This document shows, one piece after another, positions 1-10,615 of a stretch of 64,000 bases of DNA. Origin of the DNA: Haliclystus octoradiatus. Lineage: Eukaryota; Cnidaria; Staurozoa; Stauromedusae; Haliclystidae. Each line of letters opens with the position of its first letter. The first letter of the stretch is position 1. Under the pieces are notes generated by a model, which was given only the letters and a program-made list of their open reading frames with translations, had not been told where the DNA came from and searched no databases. A program made the translations under genes and the position numbers. Location of the stretch: the NCBI GenBank assembly GCA_916610825.1, contig OU744454.1:5962321-6026320 (forward strand), in the 5' to 3' direction.

Positions 1-231
1 TTTTAGAATAATTAGAATTGTCCAGCGCTTGAATAAAGTTTGCAACTCTATCATGAATTTTTGTGAATCTTCTCTTTCGAATATTTCCTTGGCATTTCTC
101 TAATTTTATTCATCATAAGTCTGCAGTTAGCGCAGCTATAATGATATGCTCGTATCATTTAATTAACGAACTACTGATACAGAAGCAATCTCTATTTAAT
201 TTGATACAATTTAACTCAGTGGTATTCATAC

Positions 232-378
232 CTATTCCAACTGCAGGTTGTGGTACTGGACGACAGCTAGCAGCACGTAACTGATCTTTAAATCCTTTGA
301 GACCGTCAAATTTTGAAGGATCTTGATAACTGAATCTGCTGGTTGATTGTAAGCTGTACTTTGGTTGCTGAGGGCGAC
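232..378 (-). CDS. Exon 3 of unrecognised gene
   Basis: This 147-base exon has a TGTATAG acceptor and a GTATGA donor, phase 1 in and phase 1 out. It reads RPQQPKYSLQSTSRFSYQDP, then SKFDGLKGFKDQLRAAS and ends PQPAVGI. The next exon must lie left of position 1. Confidence 0.7.
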   Translation of the reverse strand, partial: VALSNQSTAYNQPADSVIKILQNLTVSKDLKISYVLLAVVQYHNLQLE

Positions 379-3300
379 CTATACAACACACACATGTGAA
401 TAGTTAGCTGGGTGTTGTCACAATAAGGAATCATTTATGTTATTCGATAGTTATGAGAACTGTTTGATAATTATGTAGAATAATTATAGATAGCCATTCG
501 AATCACTTTGCAGGTCACATAATTATGAGAACTGTTTGATAATTATGTAGAATAACTGTATCGATAACCATTCGAATCATCTTGTTATTCGATAATTATG
601 AGAAATATTTGATAATTATGTAGAATAACTCTATCGATAACCATTCGAATCATCTTGTTATTCGATAATTATGAGAAATGTTTGATAATTATGTAGAATA
701 ATTATAGATAGCCATTCGAATCATTTTGCAGGTCACATAATTATGAGAACTGTTTGATAATTATGTATAATAACTATATCGATAACCATTCGAATCATCT
801 TGTTATTCGATAATTATGAGAAATGTTTGATAATTATTTAGAATAATTATAAATAGCCATTCGAATCATTTTGCAGGTCAAATAATTATGAGAACTGTTT
901 GATAATTATGTAGAACAACTATATCGATAACCATTCGAATCATCTTGTTATTCGATAATTATGAGAAATGTTTGATAATTATGTAGAATAATTATAGATA
1001 GCCATTCGAATCATTTTGCAGGTCACATAATTATGAGAACTGTTTGATAATTATGTAGAATAACTATATCGATAACCATTCGAATCATCTTGTTATTTGA
1101 TAATTATGAGAAATGTTTGATAATTATGTAGAATAATTATAGATAGCCATTCGAATCATTTTGCAGGTCACATAATTATGAGAACTGTTTGATAAGTATG
1201 TAGAATAACTATATCGATAACCATTCGAATCATCTTGTTATTCGATAATTATGAGAAATGTTTGATAATTATGTAGAATAATTATAGATAGCCATTCGAA
1301 TCATTTTGCAGGTCACATAATTATGAGAACTGTTGATAATTATGTAGAATAACTATATCGATAACCATTCGAATCATCTTGTTATTTGATAATTATGAGA
1401 AATGTTTGATAATTATGTAGAATAATTATAAATAGCCATTCGAATCATTTTGCAGGTCACATAATTATGAGAACTGTTTGATAATTATGTAGAATAACTA
1501 TATCGATAACCATTCGAATCATCTTGTTGTTCGATAATTATGAGAAATGTTTGATAATTATGTAGAATAATTATAAATAGCCATTCGAATCATTTTGCAG
1601 GTCACATAATTATGAGAACTGTTTGATAATTATGTAGAATAACTATATCGATAGCCATTCGAACCATTTTGCAGGTCACATAATTATGAGAACTTTTTGA
1701 TAAGTATGTAGAATAATTATATCGATTGCCATTCGAATAATTTTGCAGTTCACATAATTATACGTATTCCGCCTTTTTACAGCGGGCATTGTCTCGCATA
1801 TCTCAATTGATTTGCAGGAGTTGTGACTTACTACATCCTTATATGTAATGTATCAATAGTCATTAAAACATCTGTTTAACTCACGCGTTATATCCCATGG
1901 ACTTTCATGTGATAACCTTCCACAACTAAAATTGACCATACCTGTACAAAATGACGGAAAGTATTATACAGCTAAATTAGTAGTAGTAATAATAGTAGTA
2001 GTATAGACTTTTAGACTGTCACATTATAAAAATATGCCGTCCCTCTTACGCTTAACGTATTTGCTACACAAATAACGCTGCAAATCACGGTCAGACATGG
2101 CTTAAAAAGAAACTTGTAAATAAGGCTATTCACGATACAAAACATTATGAAAAGATACTACTTGCCTATAACTAAGTCGAAGCATCTCCTTCAGTTGCCA
2201 GCGAAGGATGTCATGCAGCCATTGAGGGACGTCATCCATCAAAATTAGAAATTATAGATATCCATAAAGCGTGGGATTCCGAAGAGCATTCAACGTAACC
2301 GTTCAACCAATATTTGATAGCAGGAGTTTCAATCAGCATTATTTTCACAGTGAAATATGAAATTCATTAATATATTTATTACTTAAATATCAAACAATTT
2401 ACCAAGACATTTTTTCTTTTGATATACTTAATGGTTGTAAATAAGTCGTGTATAATAAAGTCAGGTTTCATTTTTTCTCAAAAAGTTTTTTTTAACAGTT
2501 ATGTATGCATTAATGTATTAATGTTTGCATTTCATTCAAATTTATGTTCATTCAAATTTATGATAAACATTTAATGAATTTAAAATAAAGAAAAACTATT
2601 TACCTAGATGCTTCGTCAATTCAGGAAAGCGACTCTTTGTCTGTCTTGCTGCTGTGTCATGCTTCCAAATTGCCAAGTACTAAAAACGATAAATGATTAC
2701 ATGAATATTAATCTATTGTGTCATATACATGAAGCTATTAACACTGTACAATGAAATGATGCATTTTGAAGCTTTATGAACGTATCAAATTTCTCAGAAT
2801 TATTCAATTATTCTAAAATATTTAATGTCGTTGACATGAAAAAGGGTAATTCCAGTTTAACAATAAACATAGTATTTTTTCGTAGAGGACACTAATTTAG
2901 TCAAAATGCTTAAGTACAATTACCCATGCCGGAAATGGCCATATTTCAGGTTTTCTTATTTGAACACTTTTTCATGGAACAATTTGATATCTCTTTAGTT
3001 TTCATATATAGATCATCTATAGACTTCATTTCAATCGAAATATGAACATTTAAAATTTTCATCATATTCAAAATGCCTTAGTATAACCCATGCTTTTTTG
3101 GTGAAAATGGCCATATTTCAGGTTTTCTTATTTGAACATTTTCTCATGGAATTTGGTATCACCTTAGTTTTCAATATTTTTTTCAATTATTCGAATAAAA
3201 AATATAATTTTCTTATCATCAAACGGCCACCTGTATATTACGACCATTTGTATGTAACGATAACCTAATCAGTGTTAGAAAAATAATGCCACAAACACTT

Positions 3301-4444
3301 TGTCGATATTGTTACGAAGTCTGCAACACTCAATAAAGATCCGTTGAGAAATGGAATTGAATTATTAATGTAAGGAATCCTTTGCGTTTTAAGGAATCTT
3401 ACAATTCTAAATAGCCTATCTGAAATCTGTGTAGTAGTATAGTCCCATAGGAAAAATCAACCAATCATATGGACACTTTGACTACAGTCAAACCTGTTAT
3501 AACGGTCACCTCTATAAAGCGGCCACCTGTCTATGGTGGTCACTCTTGCAATGTCTAAAATAGTATTTTCCATTGAATCAGACCTGTATATAAAGGCCAT
3601 CTGTCTATAATGGTCAATTTATCTACCTCTCGTAGCTGGCTGTTATATACAGGTTTCACTGTATTAGATAGTTTTTGGAAATAGCCCAGAACTTTCACCA
3701 TGATATTCTGAATTAATTAGAGTCAAAAATGATTTAAAATGTACACCGAAATTAGTTACAGGCTCTCTTCAGTTCTATTTGAGTTTTAACAGTAAAAGCC
3801 TGGAACTAGTTCCAGTATACACTTTAGATATATTTTGACTCTAATTAGTTAAGAATATCATGTAAGTAAATCTAGACTATTTCCAATCACTATATCTAAT
3901 AGTCAAAGTGTCCATACTCCTGTGAAAAACAGTTCGGGGGTTCATGAACAGTTCATGAACAGTTTATGAACGTTAAATGGCTCCAATTTTTCTGAACTGT
4001 TCATGAACCCTCACAGACAGTTCGTGAACTGTTCATGAACTCCTGAACTGTTTTCGCAGGGTTATGATTGGTAGAAATTTTATATACTCAAATGTTATCC
4101 ACTCATTGATTTTATTGATTTTGCGTTGTCCGTATAGTTGATAGCACCGGATTAACATCTCCCTCGCACAGTGCGAACGTAACCGTTATACCAACTTGAA
4201 TGATGTTCCCGATGATGTTATCCTATCGTGAGTTTACCTGTGAATTGCAATGCATTGGTGATTGATAGACTAATCCGGGTGGCTGTGGATTCTGTCTTCT
4301 TGTTGGTGACATCAACCGAGGTTGTTCACGTAAACGAGTCATAACAGAACCAAAGTCAGCAGTTGTTGTAGTTTCTGCATGTTTAACCAGTAAATGACTT
4401 TGTGGTGTTAGATGTAAAGAATAGGGGAGATCACGGGTCGCCAT
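232..4444 (-). CDS. Unrecognised spliced gene, first three coding exons (3' part beyond left edge)
   Basis: Three minus-strand exons (4238-4444, 2604-2679, 232-378) join in phase: exon 1 ends in phase 0, exon 2 starts in phase 0 and ends in phase 1, and exon 3 starts with the two bases that complete that codon. All have GT donors and AG acceptors. The product so far is about 143 residues. It is soluble, basic, rich in Pro, Gln, Ser and Thr, and has no signal peptide, membrane segment or motif I can name. Exon 3 (SYQDPSKFDGLKGFKDQL) looks like conserved coding sequence. The exon-intron style matches the RhoGAP gene upstream on the same strand. I do not recognise the family. The ATG at 4444 is the first in an open exon; an upstream non-coding exon cannot be excluded. 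The BEL element ends a few hundred bases upstream, so it may now lie in the promoter. Confidence 0.7.
438..1757. repeat. Satellite array with 145-bp dimeric unit (73 + 72 bp)
   Basis: About nine dimers. Each dimer has two related subunits sharing ATAATTATGAGAA, TTTGATAATTATGTAGAATAA and CCATTCGAATCAT. One type ends in CTTGTTATTCG and the other in TTTGCAGGTCAC, and they alternate. Later copies differ by only a few bases; the first and last units are more divergent, as expected at array edges. The array lies in the intron between exons 2 and 3 of the unrecognised gene. Confidence 0.93.
1985..2180 (+). repeat. Dispersed repeat, partner at 43600-43780
   Basis: This stretch, including GACTGTCACATTATAAAAAT, a stretch near 2090 (TCACGGTCAGACATGGC) and TTCACGATACAAAACATTAT, is found again in reverse complement at 43600-43780. 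The second copy abuts a SINE. Superfamily not identified. Confidence 0.75.
2604..2679 (-). CDS. Exon 2 of unrecognised gene
   Basis: This 76-base exon has a TTTTTAG acceptor and a GTAAAT donor. It reads YLAIWKHDTAARQTKSRFPE then LTKHL plus one base (phase 0 in, phase 1 out). The phases match exons 1 and 3 exactly, which is the main support for it. Confidence 0.65.
2895..3190. repeat. Imperfect tandem duplication, unit about 170 bp
   Basis: Two adjacent units share AATGGCCATATTTCAGGTTT, TCTTATTTGAACA and TCATGGAA, followed by TTAGTTTTCA. No coding capacity is seen. Confidence 0.8.
3485..3661. mobile_element. Pogo-like MITE, TA target site
   Basis: The 177-bp element is flanked by TA on both sides. 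Its ends are CAGTCAAACCTGTTATAAC and the inverse of GTTATATACAGGTTTCACTG. The interior repeats motifs such as GGCCACCTGTCTAT. TA duplication with CAGT termini fits Tc1/mariner-pogo non-autonomous elements. Related copies lie near 13320, 29496, 34250 and 42780. Confidence 0.82.
3921..4062. mobile_element. GTTCATGAAC foldback element
   Basis: The element begins near CCTGTGAAAAACAGTTC and ends near GAACTGTTTTCGCAGGG. The interior is dominated by the 10-bp palindrome GTTCATGAAC and close variants. It is inserted in the right TIR of the MITE at 3431-4110. Confidence 0.72.
4238..4444 (-). CDS. Exon 1 of unrecognised gene
   Basis: This 207-base exon holds 69 codons from an ATG (MATRDLPYSLHLTPQSHLLV...) to ...MHCNSQ and ends in phase 0 before a GTAAAC donor. 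Composition is coding-like, with a Pro/Arg stretch near the end (SPTRRQNPQPPG). Confidence 0.7.
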
Positions 4445-4699
4445 ATTTTATTTCTAATGAGACCAGCTCATTGATCATACGATGTTTAATATCAAGGGTT
4501 TATGACGTCAAAACTTATTGAAGAGTTTTACCAGAATGCATTGTACTACTTGTGACGTCATAATTGGTATTAAAATAATCGGTCTAAAAGCTAAAATTGT
4601 TAGCGTCAAAAAAGATATATTTAATGTAATGATTTGAGTGAAGAAGGAATGTTGCGGCAAACGAAATTAGATACGATTAGATTAGATACGAAATGACTG

Positions 4700-5159
4700 T
4701 GGAGGAGTCTAAATGTATGTATGTATCTTTTGTCAAATATGACGCAAAAATCCACTTATGTGTGTCGCTGAATAATTTAATAGCTATAAATAATGTGGAA
4801 GATAAGAAAAAATAATTGATCGTCTACAAATATGTATTTTATTGAAAGCAAGTACGTAATCGTTTATATACAAATAAATTAAACTGAATGTTAGTCTCAA
4901 GAAATCTGAACTAACGAATTTTACTTGGATTTCAGAGGACTGTAATGATGTGATGATTTGATATCCGATAGTTCAGAAATGAACGACGTTCGATGTATAA
5001 CAACAATTTATATGTATTCTCAATATCGCGTGCTCTGTCTGGCGCTGCAGAACAGATCTAAGGTTTTTTACTACGCAAATCACATCACATTAACAATAAC
5101 ATTTACAATTCGCTACAGTGGTATAGATTACATAAAATCATACAATTTCCGCCGGAACA
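4700..5159 (-). mobile_element. BEL/Pao 3' LTR (outer boundary approximate)
   Basis: Reading the minus strand, the sequence just after the gag-pol stop holds a purine tract (5160-5175, GACGGGGGGAGA) followed by TGTTCCGGCGGAAATTG, the expected LTR start, at 5159. A possible AATAAA signal (TTTATT on plus) lies near 4833. The far end of the LTR is a guess. I found no matching LTR on the 5' side of the element. Confidence 0.55.
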
Positions 5160-5230
5160 TTCTCCCCCCGTCGTCTGACAGGGTTGGAATGACGACAATT
5201 ATAATTATCTAAGTTATTAACTATTTTGAA

Positions 5231-8200
5231 TCACTTTATATTTAATACGCAAAGTTTTGTGATAGGACGAACAAAGTCGCCTTGTTCGGTAGTGACAGTA
5301 GCTGCTCTTGTCAGTCCATCGTTTCCTAGATGTACTTTTGTAACTTTTCCGATTCGCCATTGTCCTCTTGGTAGGTTGGGGTCAACGACCAGAACTTCAT
5401 CTCCAACTTTGATGTCACGCTGAATGTTTCTCCATTTTGATCGCTGGGTGAGAGATGGTAGGTAGTACTTTTGCCAGATCTTCCAAACCTCGTCTGTCAG
5501 ATGTTGTACATGCTTGTAGCTGTTGCGGGGGCAGACATCACTGAAATCTCCTGGAGGGGGATTCAGCCTAGCACGCTGAATTAGGAAATGGTTGGGGGTC
5601 AAAGGGGCCTGGTCGGCTGGGTCATTACTGACGTATGTGAGAGGTCGAGAATTCAATAACCCCATCACTTCTGCTAGAAGAGTTCTTAGCTCGTCATCGC
5701 GCAAATATCTAAAACGTAGACTCCTCTCTTTCATTACCCTATACAATGCCTTCTTTGAGCTCTTCACAAGAGCTTCGTGTACACCACCCCAGTGAGGGGC
5801 ACCAGGTGGTTGGAATTTCCATTTCACTCCCCTTTCGTTCAATTTCTTATCTAGGTCTTTATCTGAATGAAGCAGATCTACAACGGGTTTGAGGTCCTTC
5901 TCTGCACCAACAAAGTTAGTCCCGTTGTCGGAGTATAACAGTTCTGGTGAACCTCTAGTGTTTTTGAACCTCTCAAACGCATTCAAAAAGTCTGGACTGG
6001 ACAGTGACTGGGCTAACTCGAGATGTACTGCCCTTGTTGTCATACAAGTAAAGATACAGCCGTATCTCTTAACCACCTTGTTACGCCCCTCCACTACTTC
6101 TAGAGGCCCAAAATAATCAACTGATGTGTTGAAGAAAGAAGGTTTTCCTACTGCCAAGCGCTCAGGTGGCAACTCAGACATTAGTTGAGTGGCAGGCTTG
6201 GTTCGCTCCTCTATGCACAATCTACATCGCCCTTTTGCTTTCTTTACAGCCTCTCTTCCACGAACAATCCAGTAGATTTGCCTTACATGTGACAAAACAT
6301 ATTCAGTACCACTGTGTAAACACTGTTTATGATGATAATCAATTATCAACTCTGTCAATTTATGTCGGGAAGGCAAAATGATAGGATGTCTCGCATCATA
6401 GGGAAGTGTGGCCTTTCCAATACGCCCACCAACCCGCAAAAGTCCGTCCTTATCAACAAAAGGATGTAAAGATAAAAGAGAGGAAGATTTGTTTATCTGT
6501 TTTTCATTATTTAGTGCTAATAATTCCTTTTCATAAGTTTCACTTTGACATAATTTTAATTGTTCTTTCAGTTTATTTCCAATTATATTAGTGTTACTTA
6601 GTTCAATTTCATCTAATTTAACTTTGTTCCAATCAACATTAATTTTAACAGTATTGCTATTAACTATAGCTGTGTTTCTGATTTCTTCGTCACAAATCGT
6701 AAAAGATAGATCTTTCGGCCATTTACCAGGGTCCTCAAGAAGAAAACGTGGTCCAGCAAACCACATGGTTGGCAAAACTCCAGAAGGCAAGACATTTGAA
6801 CGTGTCGCTAGGTCACTTACGTTGAGCTTGCCTGGCAGATGCCGCCATTCTTCTGGTTCTGTCAACATCTGTATTTCCCCAATTCTGTTGGATACAAAAG
6901 GCTTATACTGAGACGCGGCACACCTTATCCAATTTCTGACACATGTACTGTCTGTCCAAAAGCATTTTTTCGTAGCTTTAGTAGACAAAGCGCCTTCTAC
7001 ATGAGAGCTGAGTCTAGATCCTAGCACAGCAGCTTGAAGTTCAAGTTTTGCTACGGAAATTGTCTTCTTGGGGGCTACTTTTGTTTTTGCCATTGCAAGT
7101 CTGCATGTTACAATACCATCGAAAGAAACACTTCTTACATAAACTGCAGCAGCAAATGCTTCCTCAGAAGCGTCACAGAAGGTATGTAAATCATAGTCAT
7201 CCTCTACGATATCTGGTTTCAAACACCTCGGTACATGCATTTGTGACAGATCAACGAGATAGTTTTGGAAGGTATTCCAGTCGCTTCTGAATGTTTCAGG
7301 CAGTAGGTCATCCCAGCTGACACCTGCAATCGTCATGCGTTGCATAATGATTTTTCCGCTGATAACAATCGGTGACAAAAGTCCTAAGGGATCAAACAAG
7401 GAAGCTAGCTGACTAAGACATTTTCTTCTTGTCAGATGTTCAACCTTTTCTAATTCAGTTCGATCGGTAAAGAATAATGTATCGCCTTCAGGGGACCACT
7501 TTAATCCCAACACTTTGCTCTCGCTGTCATTTTTGCCTAAATTAGATTCATTGTGCAAGTCTGCACATAGTGCTTTTCTAACTTCGTTGGAATTAGAAGT
7601 CCATTTTCTTAGGTTGAAGTCACCTTTCTTTAGAATATTTGCAATACCATTTGCTCTTTCAATTGCTAACTTAGCATTCATTACACTATCACAATAGTCA
7701 TCTACATATAGCCTTTGTTTGATTGCCTTTGCTAGTTCTGGCTTTTCTGCAGCACTGTGATCATCAGCTGTGCGATGAATAGCACTGATTGCCAGACAGG
7801 GTGACGAGGCGTCACCGAATGCAAGTCTATCCATTTGATAAACCTTTACATCATCATTTGGATTGTCTCTCCATATGAATCTGTGATACTTGCTATCACT
7901 TGCACTCATTCTCACTCTGCTGAACATGGCCTCGATGTCACTGCTGACAGCAACCTCGTATTCTCTGAATGCCAGAAGAACTTTTGTAAGATCGTTCTGT
8001 AAAGTAGGGCCTGTCATTAAGGCATCATTTAGAGATTTTCCTTTATATTTTGCTGCGGAGTCAAATACAACTCTAAGTTTTCCTGTTCTGTCTCCTTGCT
8101 TGAAGACACCGTGATGGGGTAAATACCATACTCCTATTTCTTCAACAGAATGGGTACCCTTTACAATGTGGGCATAGCCCTCATCTAGATACTTGCTTAT

Positions 8201-10615
8201 AGCTGCTTTGTATTTATCAGCAAAAGACTGTTCACATCTGAATTTCTTTTCTAAAAGAAAGAATCTATGCATGGCTAGTTGGAGGTTGTTTCCTAGATTT
8301 GGTTCTCCATCCTTCCATGGGAGTGGCACTTCATACCCAATAGGTAGTTGCTTTGTTTTTGTCTTAACAAGGTCAATGACTTTCTGGTCTTCGAGACAAT
8401 AAGCAACCTCTGTTTTGTATTCTGTTCCAAAGTTTTCTGTGGCCCAAAATTTCTTGAGCTGTTCATTTAGCTCATTAATTTGACAGCAATTAATTTTCAA
8501 CCTTTTATCACTATCCCCAATTTTACCACGTACAACCCATCCAAACTCAGTTAAGGTCGCATATGGCTCTTCTCTCCCACCGATTAGGGTCTCGAGAGGC
8601 CTTAATAGATCTGCATGGTCTAAACCAAGGAGAATGTCAATCCCCCCTCCGGTTGCCTCTAATGGTAGATCCTTCAGATGAACCCATTCTTTTTTAACAA
8701 CTGGCCACTCAACTGATCTAACATTATCGCAAACCTTTGGAAGTGACCACGCTTCGATGACCTGATGAGTGTCACTGCCACGAGGGGTCTCAATTTTAAA
8801 AGAAATTCGGGAGGTCTGTTGAAAATTGGTTTGTCCGGTAACACCTGTGATCCTTAATTTGGTCACCTTTCCAGACAACCCAAGCTTCTTAGTTAAGGTT
8901 TCGGTAATTAATGTTGAGTCACTACCTTCATCGATAAGTAGAGTGGCATCAATGGGCGTACCGTTGACGCCTATTACTTTAACCTTGATCACGCCTAGAG
9001 CGACACTACTAGTTGAGACTGCAGTATTCATTGCAGCAGATGTTGCTTCTCTGCTAGCATCATGTAACAGAGGATGATGATAGTAATTGCACGTTTCAAA
9101 TGAACATCTTTTTCTACTGGGACAATTTCTCTGCATATGAGACCGTCCCGCCTTTTTTAGGCAGGAAAAACACAACCCTTGTACCTTGGCAATTTCTAAC
9201 CGATCCAAAACACTTTTTGATTTGAAAGAATTGCAGTCGGATGTCGTATGAAGTCCGTTACAACTGCCGCAATTGTCGGCTTTCTCGTCAGAGATGCATG
9301 TAGAGGTGGAATGCGATTTCGCTTTAAGAGGGTTGGATTCGTTGTTTTCCTTGGGTATTTCCCACCGACGGTACTGATGTGCCCGCTTTCTGAGCCAATC
9401 ACTGAATAGGCTCAGGGTTTCCGTTGTGCATCTATCCGGGCAAACTTCCCGCCAAGCCATTTTTGAAAATAGAGGGAGTTTGTTTTCTAGTTTTAAAAGA
9501 ATAGATTCGCACAGTGTCTCACCTGTACCTAGCGCTCTAGAGAGAACCCGGAGGTGGCTTACCGCATGGTCCGAAAACTTACAAAATGAGGCAGGGTCAT
9601 TTCCCTTTACCTGTTCTAGGTTGTCCAAGGCTCTTTCATGGGCCCTTTTGATGGCTTCAGGATTGCCGTACCGGTCTCTGAGTAGCACTAAAGCATCTTT
9701 GTAGTCTGCTTCAGAACTACCTAGGCCTTTTATGACAATTTGGCATTCCTTACTGAGGCATTCATGCAGAAGAGACATTTTCTCCCCTATAGATTTATTA
9801 GTGTTGTGAACCAGGGCTAAAAAAAGTTCACTCCAAGAATACCAACTTAAAATATTTCCGTCAAAAAATGGTGGTTTTATTTTCACCGAAGAGCGCTTAT
9901 CATTATATTCAGCATTAAAGTCAATGCCAGAAATGACAAATTTATCAATCCAGTCATTGCTTTTCATGACTATATTGGGTGCTGAAATATCTATTTTTGC
10001 CTGTGAATCGAAAAATCTTGCCAAGATTTCCCCTTGACTCATAACAGACCCCTCACGTTCGTTGCTTATTCTTAGGGGTGTACTTGGCAACGGCGCTGAT
10101 GCGTTGCCGTGGGTAATTTGATTTTCAGCCTCACTTTGGTGTGGCAAGGGTTCTTGGTCTGCAACATTGGCTGACAAACCTGTGCCGTTAGACTGGGTTG
10201 GCAATTCTTGTCTGTGAGATATCACGGTTGATGCCTCATCTGATCTAATTTGTAAGTTGTCCATGATCTTACCGCAAATTATTTGGACTTCTGCAAACAT
10301 TTTTTGGAGCTGTGCCTCTTCCGTGTCGAATTCTTCCTCGGAAAGATATTCAGCTAATTGCTCGACAATGTCGGCAATAATTTGTTGTCTAATTTCGATG
10401 TCATCGAAGGTTTTGCGTAAAAATGTTTTACTTCCGCTATTGATAATCTGATTTTCGGCAGATTTGATTAATTGGGTCAATCTACCCCTATGAGCTCTTC
10501 TCTTATTTCGAAGTGATTTTATACACTTGGAATTATCATTTGCGGTACTGTCTGTTGTGTTTAACGGATAAACATCTTGATCTGCCATCGAAAAGCACGA
10601 TGCAATTAAGATCAA
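5231..10615 (-). CDS. BEL/Pao retrotransposon gag-pol polyprotein, intact frame
   Basis: A single 1794-codon frame with no stops. Domains in order: a Gag region (about 200-440) with a DUF1759-like core (KIKPPFFDGN...); cysteine/histidine knuckles from about 450 (CGSCNGLHTTSDC, CFSCLKK); an aspartic protease (about 560) with LLIDEGSDSTLI; a Pao-type reverse transcriptase with YVDD near 972; an RNase H-like region with FCDASEEAFAAAVY near 1145; integrase with an HHCC finger (HHKQCLHSG...CRLC), then the DDE core DYFGPLE near 1499, YSDNGTNF near 1563 and HWGGVHEALVKS near 1608; and a C-terminal BEL-specific DUF5641-like domain (GDEVLVVDPNLPRGQWRIGK). This order is diagnostic of BEL/Pao, which occurs only in animals. 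The protease has DEGS where many relatives have DSGS or DDGS. The intact frame suggests recent insertion. It lies between two host genes, in the same orientation as both. Confidence 0.96.
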   Translation of the reverse strand: MILIASCFSMADQDVYPLNTTDSTANDNSKCIKSLRNKRRAHRGRLTQLIKSAENQIINSGSKTFLRKTFDDIEIRQQIIADIVEQLAEYLSEEEFDTEEAQLQKMFAEVQIICGKIMDNLQIRSDEASTVISHRQELPTQSNGTGLSANVADQEPLPHQSEAENQITHGNASAPLPSTPLRISNEREGSVMSQGEILARFFDSQAKIDISAPNIVMKSNDWIDKFVISGIDFNAEYNDKRSSVKIKPPFFDGNILSWYSWSELFLALVHNTNKSIGEKMSLLHECLSKECQIVIKGLGSSEADYKDALVLLRDRYGNPEAIKRAHERALDNLEQVKGNDPASFCKFSDHAVSHLRVLSRALGTGETLCESILLKLENKLPLFSKMAWREVCPDRCTTETLSLFSDWLRKRAHQYRRWEIPKENNESNPLKAKSHSTSTCISDEKADNCGSCNGLHTTSDCNSFKSKSVLDRLEIAKVQGLCFSCLKKAGRSHMQRNCPSRKRCSFETCNYYHHPLLHDASREATSAAMNTAVSTSSVALGVIKVKVIGVNGTPIDATLLIDEGSDSTLITETLTKKLGLSGKVTKLRITGVTGQTNFQQTSRISFKIETPRGSDTHQVIEAWSLPKVCDNVRSVEWPVVKKEWVHLKDLPLEATGGGIDILLGLDHADLLRPLETLIGGREEPYATLTEFGWVVRGKIGDSDKRLKINCCQINELNEQLKKFWATENFGTEYKTEVAYCLEDQKVIDLVKTKTKQLPIGYEVPLPWKDGEPNLGNNLQLAMHRFFLLEKKFRCEQSFADKYKAAISKYLDEGYAHIVKGTHSVEEIGVWYLPHHGVFKQGDRTGKLRVVFDSAAKYKGKSLNDALMTGPTLQNDLTKVLLAFREYEVAVSSDIEAMFSRVRMSASDSKYHRFIWRDNPNDDVKVYQMDRLAFGDASSPCLAISAIHRTADDHSAAEKPELAKAIKQRLYVDDYCDSVMNAKLAIERANGIANILKKGDFNLRKWTSNSNEVRKALCADLHNESNLGKNDSESKVLGLKWSPEGDTLFFTDRTELEKVEHLTRRKCLSQLASLFDPLGLLSPIVISGKIIMQRMTIAGVSWDDLLPETFRSDWNTFQNYLVDLSQMHVPRCLKPDIVEDDYDLHTFCDASEEAFAAAVYVRSVSFDGIVTCRLAMAKTKVAPKKTISVAKLELQAAVLGSRLSSHVEGALSTKATKKCFWTDSTCVRNWIRCAASQYKPFVSNRIGEIQMLTEPEEWRHLPGKLNVSDLATRSNVLPSGVLPTMWFAGPRFLLEDPGKWPKDLSFTICDEEIRNTAIVNSNTVKINVDWNKVKLDEIELSNTNIIGNKLKEQLKLCQSETYEKELLALNNEKQINKSSSLLSLHPFVDKDGLLRVGGRIGKATLPYDARHPIILPSRHKLTELIIDYHHKQCLHSGTEYVLSHVRQIYWIVRGREAVKKAKGRCRLCIEERTKPATQLMSELPPERLAVGKPSFFNTSVDYFGPLEVVEGRNKVVKRYGCIFTCMTTRAVHLELAQSLSSPDFLNAFERFKNTRGSPELLYSDNGTNFVGAEKDLKPVVDLLHSDKDLDKKLNERGVKWKFQPPGAPHWGGVHEALVKSSKKALYRVMKERSLRFRYLRDDELRTLLAEVMGLLNSRPLTYVSNDPADQAPLTPNHFLIQRARLNPPPGDFSDVCPRNSYKHVQHLTDEVWKIWQKYYLPSLTQRSKWRNIQRDIKVGDEVLVVDPNLPRGQWRIGKVTKVHLGNDGLTRAATVTTEQGDFVRPITKLCVLNIK

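Larger units (their letters stand above)
3431..4110. mobile_element. Foldback MITE (GTAGTATAGTCCCATAG ends) carrying two nested insertions
   Basis: The left TIR reads GTAGTATAGTCCCATAGG...GGACACTTTGACTA and is split by a pogo-like element at 3485-3661. The right TIR (AGTCAAAGTGTCCATA...) is split by a GTTCATGAAC foldback at about 3921-4062 and resumes as TATGATTGGTAGAAATTTTA. An uninterrupted relative is at 18258-18601. The outer element is therefore the oldest of the three. Confidence 0.75.

Noticed and set aside
63-391. Short plus-strand frame at the left edge
   Set aside because: It overlaps the supported minus-strand exon 232-378 and its intron and has no features.
438-1757. CRISPR-like direct repeat array
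   Set aside because: There are no unique spacers; the two subunits are related to each other and tandem, and the DNA is eukaryotic.
5226-10451. Many plus-strand frames across the BEL element
   Set aside because: They are antisense shadows of the intact gag-pol frame.
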